NCBI GenBank assembly: GCA_021209875.1
Contig: JAGYVD010000009.1
Location: forward strand, 992,001-1,056,000
DNA length: 64,000 nt
Source: Rosellinia necatrix
Lineage: Eukaryota > Ascomycota > Sordariomycetes > Xylariales > Xylariaceae
Direction of reading: 5' to 3'
Shown here piece by piece: positions 1 through 11,756 of the stretch. Made by a program: the position numbers and the translations under genes. Every line of letters starts with the position of its first letter. Position 1 is the first letter of the stretch. Under the pieces are notes generated by a model. That model ran no database searches. It saw nothing but the letters and a program-made list of their open reading frames with translations, and was not told the origin of the DNA.

Positions 1-207
1 GGGGCGGTACCCATGTTTGACGAAGGGGTTGTCTTGGTGCCAGGCAGGCAGTTCCTCGAAGGAGATAAGCCCATGTTTGCGGGACCGCGCCTGCTGCTGC
101 TCGGAGTCGGTGGTTATACAGGAGCTGGGGTGCTTCTCGTCGCCTAACGAAGTGCGACGACTGCTGGGGGGATCTTGGTCGACTTGGATCGGGGCAATCA
201 ATGGCAT
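1..207 (-). CDS. ADIPOR/haemolysin-III family membrane protein, N-terminal part (runs off the left edge)
   Basis: Seen: reading leftward from an ATG at 207, an open frame of 69 codons continues to the window edge. An in-frame TAG lies seven codons upstream of that ATG, which supports the start. The N-terminus is polar and disordered (about 40 residues, rich in Ser, Asp and Gln) and is followed by a stretch ending in ISFEELPAWHQDN...GYRP. Known: the motif 'L-x-[SD]-[FWY]-E-E-L-P-x-W-x-x-D-N-x-[FY]-x-x-x-G-Y-R-P' sits just before the first of seven membrane helices in fungal Izh / adiponectin-receptor (haemolysin III) proteins, which act in lipid and zinc homeostasis at cellular membranes. The membrane helices themselves lie outside the window. 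The family call rests on this one motif, which is characteristic. No intron is needed within the visible part. Confidence 0.8.
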   Translation of the reverse strand, partial: MPLIAPIQVDQDPPSSRRTSLGDEKHPSSCITTDSEQQQARSRKHGLISFEELPAWHQDNPFVKHGYRP

Positions 208-3200
208 CGTGGCTCTGCGGGACGGCTAACGTGAACGAAGGACACTCAACAAAGGCAATCAACGGATAATTAACGAGGGACATTCAATGAAAGACATTTA
301 GCGAAGGAGGTGCAACGCTGGGACGGGGAGACGAGGAGATGGGAGACGGGAGATGGGGGACGGGAAAGGAGGCGGAGTTGTACGATGGCGCTCGACGCAT
401 CGACATTATGGTAAGGCGTTCACTGGTGAAATTGAGAGGGGCGGAGAAATTGCGCGCAATGTGGCCGTCTCAGCCGGGTCCGCTAAAACTTCAGGAGCTT
501 CAGGAGAGGATGGGCGCAGAACGGGCGAACATGGGGAAGAGATGCGCATCGACAATTATGGGCCTCATCTCCATCGTACTAGGCGAATCACGGCTTAGTA
601 TGCTCTACCTCCTGCCCCAATCAGTATCCATCAGCCTTGCTAGCCAGAGCCCTCCAAGGTGCCTGATTGGTGCAAGTGCCCATGACATCACTAAAAGCCC
701 CCCCAATTTGTGATCTTGGCCGTGGAGAATGATGGTGGTGTGAAGTCCAGATATTTCCAAGTCTCCCATATCTTCATACCGTCGTAGTCCTTCTCCGTAC
801 ATTGGTAGGACAGAAGGCCTTGGAGTGGCTTAGTGTTGGCTTTGTTGCATTCCGACCTTTGTAGAATTCCGACCTTTGTAGAAACCAGTGTTTGCATCTT
901 ATAATTATGCTCCAGTCGCGGTACAATCAATAATTAGCTGTTTTTTTTTTGTTTTTGGTTTTTTAAGAGGAGCGGTGCAGGTGAATCGCCTTGGGCACTC
1001 ATCCTATACACGTCCAACGATCCATGCCATTGCATCTTCTTGACTGTGGAGATTATTATTGTTAGACTAGTTAGACATGGAGGGGGATTTCAGTATGTGG
1101 CCTTTGGTAAGCGCGTAGCGAGCACCCCGGAATGGATAAAAAGACGACTGGGTAGGTATGTAATGGGGTTGGGTCGAAGTCGCGTGCTGTTGTGGCCGAT
1201 ACGTGTGGGCAGATGAACTGTAAGCCGCGTGATAACTATGGTTGGGCTTCGGATGCCCCTGGGTAATCATTTCGCCTGTCTGTAGCGCCCTGTATCGGCT
1301 CTCATGGTTGCCATGATGAAATCATGTGCGTGAAACACTGCTCGATGCATTGAATGTCGATGTCATTTTACTAATGACGAAGTTGGGTGCTGTGAACTTG
1401 CTGTGAGAATAGCTGCGGGGTGATCCCACCGACTTTTTTTTTTTTTTTAGGATATGAATCGCGACTGTATATTTTCAGACCTCACCTTGCCAAGCATCGA
1501 AATAGCCCTAAACTCATTTGTGTCAGCTGTCCACGTCGGATACTTGTGTGGGTATGTGCCGGCAAGATGATGGGCTGCAGCACGGTTGTTGTTAGGGTCA
1601 ATAATGCCTAGTTCTGCGACAGCGCGGAGGAAGCGCCATCATCAGCTATATATTGATTCTGTTGGAATGACAGGTTAGTCGCATCAATTTCTAGGCCAAG
1701 AATGCCGGAAAATGGAAATCGTAAACCTTCGTGCCAGCACTATAAACTAAACAAGCGACGGCAACTCGGCTCGTGTGACCTACAGTGCTCATCCAGCCTG
1801 GCGTCGAGCTGATTCACTTTCCATTATTTAAACCACGCGGCATGGCGATCGTTGACGCACCGTCTGTCTTGAACGCGCCGAACAACAATAACCGTATACC
1901 GCGATAATGCAGGGGTTTTGGTATTTCAAGTCGTGGATAATGTGATGTTGCTACCATTGAGTGCGGTAAACCACGCGAAATCTGTCGCGATGATTCATTA
2001 TAGATTCGTTTAGCCTTCATCAATAAGAAAAAGAAAGTGGGATGAGGTTGACCACATACACATGAGTGCTCACATGTACTGATATTCATTGAACAAAGTG
2101 ATTGCCAAAAAGCCCAATACATGCTGCGCCGTAGCTCGTGTTGTTTTGACCTAAAGTTGGTCAAGGCCGAGTTGGATGCGTGGCTCGCCTCGGCGCATGT
2201 CGCGATCCACCACTAACATGACTATGTGTTTCAGCGGTTGAGTCGTAGTTGCTGGGTTATAATCCAAAAACACCCAAAAATAAGTCCAGATAATCCAAAC
2301 GGCTGAACAAGCGCCTATAAAAGTAGTTCGGCAACCTTGTGTTGTTGCCTGCAAGATATATCACCTGGGAGTGGTAGAGTAGTGTGGTGGGCGGCTAGAT
2401 CTGACTTCAGATAATACTTGATATGCTTTTCGACTCATAATAGGCGGGGCTAAATGAAAAAAAAGGGATATTTTCGCATTGCTAATTTGGGGTTGATGGG
2501 AACTACATATCTCAAAACATCAAATACCAAGGTAGAAATCAAGGCTGGCGGCGGGTTGGGGATTTAAATGGTGTGGTGATCTGGGGTGTGGATGGCTTCA
2601 ATTCCGATGGCGCGCGACGGAGCGATTAGCAAGCGTATCCAGACGGTGGCATATCAAAAATAAATATGGACCAAAAGCATGTCTTCGCATGTAAGAGACG
2701 GTTCTAGAGCAGGGCTATCAAATGCCAACATCCTGGTTTAAAAGTATTAGGTTGGAACCCAGCATATCAAAAGCAACGGATGCGAACAACAAAAGCTCCA
2801 GACTCGGCAGATGAACCAATATATCAAGTTGGTCAAGAGAAATATAGACCTGGTGCGGTCATTCGCCCCTTGATTGAGATAATCCCTGCAAGTGATAGTC
2901 GGAAATAAGAAGAGGGGCAGATGGTCTAATTGATCGCTCGATCGATCAGCAAAGCATAGGAGCTTCGATGGAAGAAAGCAGAGAGGGCGAGGACGAGAGC
3001 AGATGGGCGCGAGAAGGGGGGGAGGCGGGGGGGATGGCGGAGAGTTGGGTGAGAGAATGGGATTTCGCGACGGAGGCGCATGATTTGATCAGAGTTGGAG
3101 TATGCAAATACTGTATGATAGCTTCGACCAATCAGAAAATTCGGCCAGAACAAATTGGGGACTGTAAATAGAGATGGTCTGGTAGGACAGCACTTGACCG

Positions 3201-4396
3201 GGGGAGCGAGCAAGAGGGAGAATGCTAGATCCTCCTTATTACCCACTCCCCAGAATGCAGAATGCCATCACAGAGGACGGGAAGACGCTGAGTTCCGGGT
3301 TGCGAGAAGTCGGGCAGGTACCGTAGGTACCTAAGGTAGCAAGCCGGCCAGCGCGCACGCGCGGTCCAGATCACAACTGATTCCTGGTGGGTACCCACGC
3401 AGTATCAGAGCTATGAATTGTCTGATTGGCTGCGTGGCAACCATTACAGGCTGTGCGATGTGTCAAAACACCTGCGCTTAGGATTGTCTAAGCCCAATGG
3501 GGCAAAACACCATGTGTTTCAAAAGGGTAAGCCAGCGTTGATACATGCTACGAGTTTGGTTGTCATTCGCTTACTCTGGCCAGCAACCATTCGCAAGAAG
3601 AGGGAACATGCAAGACAACATGCCGTGCCGAGATCCCAGTGGGTAAAAACACATGATGAATGCTGGAGAAGCCTGCACCAGTTCACCAAATAAATATCGA
3701 AGCGGATAATCATCAGCACAATTATAAGAGCGCATAGGTAGGTGTGTCCATCCTGAATTGCCGGTAAGAGGCAACGGACCTCGCATGTAAGTGGTATAAA
3801 CTGTGATGGATGAGCACGCATGCAAAGATGAATTGGCGGATGCGACGCAGCAAAAATCATAAAATAAAATAAATAATAATAGAGAATAAATAGATGAAAA
3901 CTTGAATAGATTGGGTATATGAAAAGATTAAAGAAAGGGTATATCGAATAATAGAAACAATAAAAAACAGGAGGGAACGTTGGAAGCATGGAGTGCCCAT
4001 AGACCGACAGCAAGTTGCCCCAACTACCTACCTAGGTAGGTAGTTTACCAGACCTGCCGGCAGCACCCACAGGGCTGTTAGGCAGGCCACCCGCACCTTG
4101 ATCCTCCCACCCGGGGCCGGCCCCAGGCCAGCACAAAAAAATGGTTTTTACTGATTGTGCACCTCCCACCCCCCCACTTTACTATAAGAGCACTCTCACC
4201 TGCTCGCCGACGCGCCATTTGGCGCACCTCCTCCCCCCTTCTTGTTTTCCTTGCATCTCTCTCTCTCCCTCCACGTCGCATCATAGTCTCGAGCCACCTG
4301 TTATTATTCGAACCAAGTCATTAACTTTGTCTGTCAATCTGTCCAATTATTATCACCACTTTTTAACCCAACTATCATCCAATTCCCGCTTTCGCA
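208..4396. other. Intergenic, about 4.2 kb, no gene I can support
   Basis: Only short frames without recognisable composition occur here. There is a GA-rich stretch at about 325-370, T-runs near 940 and 1435, and two clusters of the self-complementary AGGTACCT-type word (about 3315-3350 and 4022-4048). The region 3840-3970 is AT-rich simple sequence. I looked for intron-split coding sequence (GT donor, CTAAC branch, AG acceptor joining two good frames) and found no convincing case. Unrecognised short or non-coding genes cannot be excluded. Confidence 0.5.
4183..4290 (+). promoter_or_regulatory. Candidate core promoter / leader of histone H1
   Basis: A TATA-like TATAAG lies at 4183-4188, about 210 bases upstream of the H1 start codon. 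It is followed by a pyrimidine-rich stretch (CT-rich around 4225-4270), typical of highly expressed fungal genes near their transcription start. This is a positional inference only. Confidence 0.35.
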
Positions 4397-5526
4397 ATGG
4401 CTCCCAAGAAGACAGACGGCGCTGCTCCCGCGGCCGCCCCCAAGACTAAGAGCGCTCACGCTTCCTACCAGGTGTGTACATTTGCCGCATGCAATAAAGG
4501 CCTCGGGGCAAGCAGCGACGGCATAGAATACTAATTATTTCATAGGATATGATTACCGAGGCTATTCTCGCTGTACGGCTCCCCATTTCTTCGTTCCGGC
4601 GCATTGGAACTGGGCCCATGTTCGTTAGCTGGACGCGTGGCGCACCCTGAGAAGTGTGTCCTCATGCTGCCACGCACCCACTGACGCATGGCCCTGCCAA
4701 CCTGCTCATGAATCTGTCAACGTGGCTAACCTAGATCACTTTATAGCTCAAGGATCGTACTGGTTCCAGGTATGTGTTGCAGTGTAGCGGGCATCTATGC
4801 GATTGCATAATGTCTAAATAGCAGACGCGATGCTGACTCTCACATAGTCGCCAATCTCTGAAGAAATATGTTAAGGCCAACAATACTATCACTGCCACTG
4901 ATAACATGTTCGACTCTCTATTCAATAAAGCCTTGAAGGCCGGTGTCGAGAAGGGTGTTTTCGAGCAACCCAAGGGTATGTAGCACTGTCACAGTTCATT
5001 TGCATCGCAAATAGGTCAATGGCATTGATGATGGCGCTAACCCCTCATAGGTCCGTCTGGTACGACCAAACTGTCCAAGAAATCTAAGCCTGCCCCCAAG
5101 CCCGCTCCCAAGAAGGAGGGTGACAAGGAGGTGAAGAAGGCAGCTCCCAAGAAGGAGAAGGAGGGTGCCAAGAAGGCCGCGCCAGCCAAGAAACCCGCCG
5201 CGAAGAAGGAGAAGGAGGGCGGTGAGAAGAAACCCGCTGCTAAGAAGGCTGCCGCACCTAAGAAGCCTGCTGCACCCAAGAAAGCTCCTGCCGCCAAGAA
5301 AGATGTAGGTCTAGTATGGTCGTACACAATAGCATAATACTGACATGTGAATAAGGCTCCTGCTGCCGACAAGTCAACTAGCTTGACAAAGACGAAGTCC
5401 GGCCGTGTCGCGAAGAGCTCCACCGCTAAGCCTGCTGCTAAGAAGGCTAGTGCACCAAAGAAGGCCGCCGCACCAAAGAAGGAGAAGGCACCGAAGAAAG
5501 AAGCGAAGACGGAAGCTGCAGCATAA
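4397..5526 (+). CDS. H1: Linker histone H1 (six exons, 225 aa)
   Basis: Role: binds linker DNA between nucleosomes and compacts chromatin. Seen: exons 4397-4471, 4546-4572, 4747-4769, 4848-4975, 5051-5304 and 5356-5526. All introns are GT...AG and the phases join without a break, giving 225 residues. Residues 1-20 form an Ala/Lys/Pro N-terminal tail. Residues about 21-90 form the winged-helix globular (H15) domain: SYQDMITEAILALKDRTGSS, then RQSLKKYVKANN, then a Gly-Thr-Thr-Lys-Leu stretch. Residues about 95-225 are a Lys/Ala/Pro tail with many AAPKK-type repeats, the classic H1 C-terminal domain. The start ATG follows a CGCA leader context. Five introns in a small gene is high but fits fungal H1 genes. 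The very small exons 2 and 3 (27 and 23 bases) are easy for gene finders to miss. No frame damage is seen. Confidence 0.95.
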
Positions 5527-8243
5527 TTCCTCTCGTCTTCCTGGGTTTGGTGTTTCTTGTTTGACTTGGTTGGGCTCGGTGGTCAACTGGCGTTCAGGGA
5601 ATTAGGTATAAAGAGATGCGCGCACATGTACGTGTATGGTTTATCATGCAAGGGGTTTGGGGGCAAATGTTTGATGCTTTTTGATCAGAGTTGGATGGGC
5701 GATTTGCCTTGAGGCATTACATGATCCAACAAGGGTGTTGGCAACGAAGCTGCCACCCATCTTGTGGGTGTGCGAACCCTAAGTGTCAGCATGGGCGGAT
5801 TGCACATATTCTCCGTTCACAACAACTGAGGCCAGAGGGTTTTGATGATTGATGAAGCTACACCCTGTAATCATACCAACAGCTAATGGCTTTTGCATTG
5901 TTTGCGCTTCTGTCTTGGTCCCCGATCTGGGCCTCAAGTGACAATTATACGTTAAGGTTCTATTCATTAGTTATATGCCAAGAACGAGCCTTTTGAGGCT
6001 TGGTTCATTGACGCGTCTTTCCTCGGTGTGCATGGACTGTGTTTACACGAACCCCGAACCAGAAATTAGCTACTCTTGTTGTCGATAAGGGGGGTCACGT
6101 GGGAGGGATGTGCGCCCCTCCCCAGTGGATCTTGCGCTCTGGAAGCTGGGGTCCTTCCTGCTAGTCTAAATATGTCTTAGCCCTATACCCTTGTTACACT
6201 TTGCGCCTCTGCTGCATTCGTGGAATCATGAGAGATCATGCCACGATGTCGCCAGGTATTCTATGACACCAATTCATTTTTTACATTCAAGAAATAATCA
6301 CCGCAGGCTACCATTTGCAATACTATTACATGACGAGGATTCTTACTATAGGGTCAAGTATGCCTGGATCTCAGGTTTTGTGTTCTTGTTCATTATGTGA
6401 ATGAGAAGGGTTCAGGTTGCCTACCTTCTACCTACCTACATAGTAGGCACTTATTGGGCCCAGATAACCTTTGGCGGGTTGGTACGTACCTCGCGTCGTA
6501 CACGTCCACATGCTGCCACCGTGCTGTCGATCTATGACTTGCAGTAGCTACCAGGGATATCCTGGTTGCATGAAGAATGGGGTTTGCTGGCGGTGTACCT
6601 CGAAAACACTGGCCCTCGGCAATCTTTACCTTTTATCAAATCTACATATCTACCTACATAGATGCCTACTGCATCCCATTGAGATACAATTCATTGCTAG
6701 AACAGGTAGTTTCCAACCTGCAACAAACTCAGGTCAGTCAGGCGTATGCAACCCCAAGAAAAATAAACATATTTTGCGTTTTTGTGAGTCTGGTCAACTT
6801 AACTTGCACGGCTCGCTTACATGATTGACGGTTTATTTTAAGTAGGCACGTCATGTAATGATAAAAAAAAAATGGTTGATGTAATGCAAGAATAGCTGTC
6901 AGACTCTTAATATCAGTCCCGGATGTCATTCCGAAGATGTACCTGCTGGCAATGAGAGTGCTAGTACCAAGATGCCGGAGGTGGCTTGTACCCATGTGGT
7001 CTGTGCATGGCCTAGTTATCGTGCAAGCAAGCAATAATAATTACTCACAAGTAGGTACTAGGTAGGTACCCAGTTAAGTAGTGGTAACAGGCAGGTACCT
7101 AGGTACCTAGTCATTCAACTTTTGGTTAGATAGGTGCTGGGTGATTCTTTCCCCTCCATGTAGGTACTTATTGCCCATCTAAATAAATACCTAAGGTACC
7201 GCACCAACGTCAACAATATAACCCTATATTAGGTCATCATCAACCTAGCCTCACCTTTAACCATGGTTATGTATTCAGGTTTTTATAAATATGCCCATGG
7301 TAGGTACTATGGCCAACATTTACGCCTAATGTGGAGATAAAATCAGATGCTCCAGTTGTGCATCAGGGGAGGCAGACAAAACAAAGCAGATGGGCGATAG
7401 GCAACGACCTGGGCTAACAGGCACCTAAATTAGCTGCTGACAGTCCCCTGTTCCGCTCCGTCCGTCACCACTGCGCAATAGGTACAAAAGGCAACTACAC
7501 TTGAAGATACGGGACAGGACAGGATGGGACACACACGGAATTAGGTAGGCACTTACCTAAGGTAACCTAACCTTAGGCAGGTACTGACGACGACACCAGC
7601 CCATGCCGGACTGGCCGTATCAGAAGCTCGCGTTCTTTCCCTTATCGACCTCTATGCCGCCGTCCCTCTTCTCCCAGAAACTGGCCAGTCATCCTTCTGT
7701 CTACTCTTCCCCGGCATTCCACCCCCACAACCGGTTCTTCCGAGCGTAGTGGATGGTATTCCCAAACCGATCGCGCTACCCCTGCTTGGTGCCGCCGTGC
7801 GCGTGTGCGTGTGCGTGTGCGTAGGTATTGTGTGGCACATCCTGTGTGCGACGCGGACCAATCGACAAAGTACAGTGAGCGGACAGGCGAACGAGCCAAC
7901 GAGCCAACAAGCGACCAAGTAGGGCGACCGAATAAGAGTAAACGAGCAGGCAGGTGAACAAGTGAACAAGCGAGAGCGTGCGAGTGGGCGAGTGTGCTGG
8001 CGGGCAGAACTCGACACGCCGAGTTGCACAGCGCCGAACCGAGCTGAACTGACCTGGCCTGGCTGGCTGCGACCAACTGCGACCGGCCTCAATTCCAATC
8101 GCGTCCATCGCTGACTCCATCCCGGATATCCGACCTGCGCATTCCTGCCCCGCGCCTTCGGGGCTCATCATGGCTATGACAGCGCACTGTTGACAAGAAC
8201 ACATCACGCTCCGACCCGACACTACTGTGGCCGTTCGCCCACC
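5527..8243. other. Intergenic, about 2.7 kb
   Basis: The H1 3' flank lies at the left. From about 7040 to 7590 there are dense clusters of AGGTACCT / TACCTAAGGTA words. At about 7800-7822 there is a GTGTGC microsatellite. From about 7620 to 8243 the base composition rises in G+C and probably forms the 5' leader of the following gene. Several overlapping minus-strand frames of about 145 codons occur there, but they are low-complexity shadows of this GC-rich leader. Confidence 0.45.
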
Positions 8244-10238
8244 ATGTCTTCAGCCGGGCCACCGTTTGGTTCCAATAATCCATTTCGTCGGAAGCCGGCG
8301 GTGGCGTCTGACAATCCCGCCGCATCCCCCCGCCTGAGCTCGCCCTCCCGCTTCGATATCAACAACGGGCGCCCCGCTTCCCCCGCCACCGCAGCCCAGC
8401 CCCCTATCACCACCTTCAGGTCTACCGTGCCAGACAACGAGAGAGCTGACGGAGAACAGCAGCCCGTGCAACAGAAACCCAGGAAGATTGTCAAGAAAGT
8501 GCGAGTACAGTCGCCGCCGCCCTCGCCGCCCTCGCCGCCAGAAGACGCCGTACCTGTCACCCGATTCCCCGCGCCAGAGCGACTGGATGACGAAGACGAC
8601 GATACTGATAGCGAGAGTAATAGCACTAGCGATTCGAACAGGAGCTATGACCCTGCCGATGACCCCTTCAACGCCACATCCGCGGGTCTAGGCAACGGGC
8701 TTGCCACGGAGCCTCCTTTGCCGCAGATACCCGCAAACCCCTTTGCAAGGACCCTGCAGGACATCGAAGGAGGGGGCCAAGCCCATGATGTGAATGCCAC
8801 GGTCACCAGCCCGTCAAAGGGGTCCCTCGACGTTGATTCATTCAAACGTCTACTTTTGACAGGCTATGCGAATCTACCAAACCCACCAAGTCTAGCCCAA
8901 CCATCACCAGAATCTGTTGGATACCACTCGGGGGCGACCCACGGCATTGGGGCTCCCCCTGATGGGGCCAGTGCTACGGATGCCAGCTCAGTAGCCAAAC
9001 AGCCCACATTTGATGCTCTGCAGGAAACACCTCGATCATCCCATGAAATATCCGAATCCGAAGCACCAGAAGAGCGTAAAGGTGTTCTGCCTTCATCCCC
9101 ATTAGCAACAGTCCCGTCCGCCTTGTCGCGCAAGAAACCGCCTCCTCCTAGTTCTAGGCATGGCAAGCTCATCAAAATCGAGTTGGGGACTGACGCCAAC
9201 TCTCGTCGTGGGAACCCGGCCTCTTCCTCTAAAGCCACCGATCTCCCGCGTGATCCTAACCCCGAATCGGCGGCGCCGCTCCAGTCACCCCAAGGCACTA
9301 CGAATATGAACAAACCGCTCCCTGCGCCCCCGTTTCGCGCTCTTGCCGACGAAGAGGTGGAATCCCCTTTCGATCGTGAGGCGGCTGGGAAAGTACCGGA
9401 AGAATTCTCTGAGCTTCAAGCGCACACCCAATCACCAACCCCCCCGCTCACGACTCGAAGTCGCTCCGGTTCCCACACCAGCACCCAGTCCCGCAAACCT
9501 GCGGCGCCTCCGCCGCGTCGCCACGGGAGAGGTGATAGTAAACCGCCGTCTATTCATCCCGCCGGTGCTGATGAGGACCCTCCAAGATCGTCTATGGAAT
9601 CCAACCGATCGCGGGCAGAGAGCCTACGTATTAGCGTGAATTCCGAAAAGCCTTCAAACGCGCCAGCTCCTCCTCCACCGCGACGGCCCGGCCATGCGCG
9701 GCAGGGAAGCTCTTTCGTGAGCAACCACGGGAGCTTCCCTTCGGCAATAAGCCCCAGTTTGAGCGAAAAGGAGCGAAGCCCCCTAGGAAGCGGGTTCATT
9801 CCTATAATATCACCGGGTGCACAGCCTAGAAATTTACAGGGCTCAACTATGGCTGCAACCGGATCTAATGGACAAACCAAAATCATGCCACCGCCTCCAC
9901 CGCCGACGAGGAAACAGAGTATGAGACGACCACCGAACGTCAGGGGCGTGGAAAACAGTAATGGCACCGCTCCGATCAGGCGCGTGAGCAGAGAAAAGGA
10001 TAGCGGGACACCGCTGCCACCCCCGCCGCCACCTAGGACCCGGGGTGGTGGCCGCCCCAATGTAGATCACCCTGCCGCTGCCGAGGGTAGTTCACGAAAA
10101 ACAAGCGTGGGCTCCATACAGGCCGGCACTTCTACTCCCCCTACGGTAGAAGGTGGGCATAATGGCGAGGATATATTGGCAGATTTAGACGCGCTGCAAA
10201 AAGAGGTCGATGAGCTAATGAAGAAGGCTACTACCTAG
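8244..10238 (+). CDS. Proline-rich disordered protein with NPF and DPF motifs (664 aa), unknown function
   Basis: I do not recognise a named family. Seen: a single uninterrupted exon. The frame is open from 8190, but the ATG at 8244 (CCACCATGTC context) is the better start and puts the motif NNPFRRK at residues 11-17. Other features in order: a basic stretch KPRKIVKKVRVQS at 78-90 followed by PPPSPPSPP; an acidic/Ser run at about 113-135; DPF at 140-142; NPF at 165-167; then long Pro/Ser/Arg-rich disorder with several polyproline runs (PPPPPRRP, PPPPPPTRK, PPPPPPPRTR). The last ~23 residues form a short amphipathic, likely coiled-coil helix (DILADLDALQKEVDELMKKA). Known: NPF binds EH domains, DPF binds the AP-2 appendage, and polyproline binds SH3 or profilin. 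Inference: an endocytic or actin-patch scaffold, comparable in style to yeast Aim3-like proteins, without claimed homology. Confidence 0.8.
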   Translation: MSSAGPPFGSNNPFRRKPAVASDNPAASPRLSSPSRFDINNGRPASPATAAQPPITTFRSTVPDNERADGEQQPVQQKPRKIVKKVRVQSPPPSPPSPPEDAVPVTRFPAPERLDDEDDDTDSESNSTSDSNRSYDPADDPFNATSAGLGNGLATEPPLPQIPANPFARTLQDIEGGGQAHDVNATVTSPSKGSLDVDSFKRLLLTGYANLPNPPSLAQPSPESVGYHSGATHGIGAPPDGASATDASSVAKQPTFDALQETPRSSHEISESEAPEERKGVLPSSPLATVPSALSRKKPPPPSSRHGKLIKIELGTDANSRRGNPASSSKATDLPRDPNPESAAPLQSPQGTTNMNKPLPAPPFRALADEEVESPFDREAAGKVPEEFSELQAHTQSPTPPLTTRSRSGSHTSTQSRKPAAPPPRRHGRGDSKPPSIHPAGADEDPPRSSMESNRSRAESLRISVNSEKPSNAPAPPPPRRPGHARQGSSFVSNHGSFPSAISPSLSEKERSPLGSGFIPIISPGAQPRNLQGSTMAATGSNGQTKIMPPPPPPTRKQSMRRPPNVRGVENSNGTAPIRRVSREKDSGTPLPPPPPPRTRGGGRPNVDHPAAAEGSSRKTSVGSIQAGTSTPPTVEGGHNGEDILADLDALQKEVDELMKKATT

Positions 10239-11372
10239 TGATTGGCAAACCTCGACGGAGCTATTATCTTATGCAGAGTGTAATCCGAACCACCACGGCA
10301 TTGCGGGCTTTAAATTGCATGACGAGGGCGACTCATCCGTTCAGGCTTTCTATCTCGGGCGAGAATACATAACGACGATTTGAACGATATTGGAGCGCCG
10401 GGTAACGGATGGAAATGAATGCTAATGTGGGCTTATCAAGGCTTGCGCAGATGGCTCTGCGCGTGAAGAGGGTTACGCAAATGTTGGTGTTTGTACATTA
10501 ATTGGAAGCCTAGGGTGCTAGCCCTGTGGCGGCATGCTTTTACGAGTCCCACACTGCACTGCCTCCTCGGCAGATGGGCAGACAAGGATTGACAAATGGA
10601 TAGAATCATCGCAGGAATACAATGGGCTTTGCACATACTCGCACCTGTTCTCTAGACATATTTTAAGGTTGTCTCCGATGCGAGAAGATTGACGTCGAAG
10701 CCAAATTATAGAAGTATCCAGGTTACCCCCGCGTGGCATCACGCCACAGCTCTGATATTCAAAGGATAAACTTCGTTATTTCAACCACTGGCGTATAGGC
10801 GTGGTTTTCAAACCTGCCTCGCCCCAGTAACTGTTAAGTATCTCATGATAGCCACCGCTGACTACCTACCTATTCGGCATGGCGATGCCAAATCCGTGTT
10901 GGATATCGCAATGAAAATGTCGACATATGAAAGGGTTGTGTTTGTATCCCACGAGCCAAGGCACTAGGGCTCGCAGAATCTGGGTACATACCTACGCTCT
11001 GCCCGGCCTAGACAGTGTCATTTATCTACTCTCTATAAGAAACCATGCTTAATAGTTTACACTTCACGCCTTACTATCCATTGCCATCACCGTCGTCGTC
11101 ACCAGCGCCCCTGATAGGTTGGGGTTGTAGGGGCTGTTCCGAATAGAGAAGGAAGCTGGGCAATAAGGCAGCGATCAAGGTTTCATGGTGATTTGATCGA
11201 TTGACCTCCTACCTCCTAAAACTTCAGGAGGGATCTCGCGACCTCATATATTGGTAGGAATAGCTAGTGATGACGAAGCGTGAACTGCCTAGCTAGCAGT
11301 AGTATATTAGTTACTGCAATAACAAAACCCACTCTGTCCTGCTCGGGGGCGCGCTTCTAACCCGTTTCTATC
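10239..11372. other. Convergent intergenic region, about 1.1 kb
   Basis: The 3' flanks of the plus-strand proline-rich gene and the minus-strand 97-aa gene meet here. No further coding signal was seen. A CTACCTACCTA word occurs at about 10861-10871. Confidence 0.5.
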
Positions 11373-11756
11373 TTAAGGCTTTGGACATTGCTCAATCGGC
11401 TGATAACACACCGTCCCATCTTTCTTTCTGATCATGTGCGAGCAACGATGATATCCGTCCTCGCGGTAGACGTAGAAGTATTTGGGCTCATTGACGCCGC
11501 GGTTTTGAGTGACACAGGGTACCTTCCACCAAGCCCTGAGACGTGTTAGGGAACCTTGGTCCTTTTTTTTTTCCTCTTAAATTTTTTGAGCCTTAGGGAG
11601 TTAGGGGTCAGAGGGTTCGTTTTACCTTGTATCCGTTATCTCCGTAACCGTACCATCCAGGTATTGGAATTGCCCAAAGCTGTTCACGAAAATTCCCATG
11701 AGCTCCCCATTTATTTCGTCAGTATAGATGACGGTAAGCTGTCTTGGTGTTGACAT
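11373..11756 (-). CDS. Small two-exon protein of 97 aa, unknown function
   Basis: Seen on the minus strand: exon 1 11756-11626 starts with an ATG in an excellent context (GCCGCCGCCATGTCA). Its donor GTAAAACG begins at 11625. The intron (11625-11536, 90 bp) contains stops in frame and ends in CTAAC-acgtctcAG, a textbook fungal branch point and acceptor. Exon 2 is 11535-11373. The splice joins codon AG|G and gives 97 residues ending IEQCPKP-stop. Exon 1 is a beta-rich segment (LTVIYTDEINGELMGIFV). Exon 2 is rich in Trp, Tyr and Cys (AWWKVPC, KYFYVYREDGYHRC, GTVCYQPIEQC), with four cysteines in total. There is no signal peptide at this start. Two independent coding-like exons joined by good splice signals make it a believable gene. 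I cannot assign a family. Conservation of exon 2 in relatives would settle it. Confidence 0.65.

Noticed and set aside
5037..5586. Minus-strand frames opposite histone H1
   Set aside because: Shadows of the Lys/Ala/Pro repeats of the H1 tail (giving Ala/Phe/Leu repeats).
7642..8325. Overlapping minus-strand frames of up to 148 codons upstream of the proline-rich gene
   Set aside because: They overlap each other in several frames, contain microsatellite-encoded repeats and no domain. Likely the GC-rich leader of the plus-strand gene.
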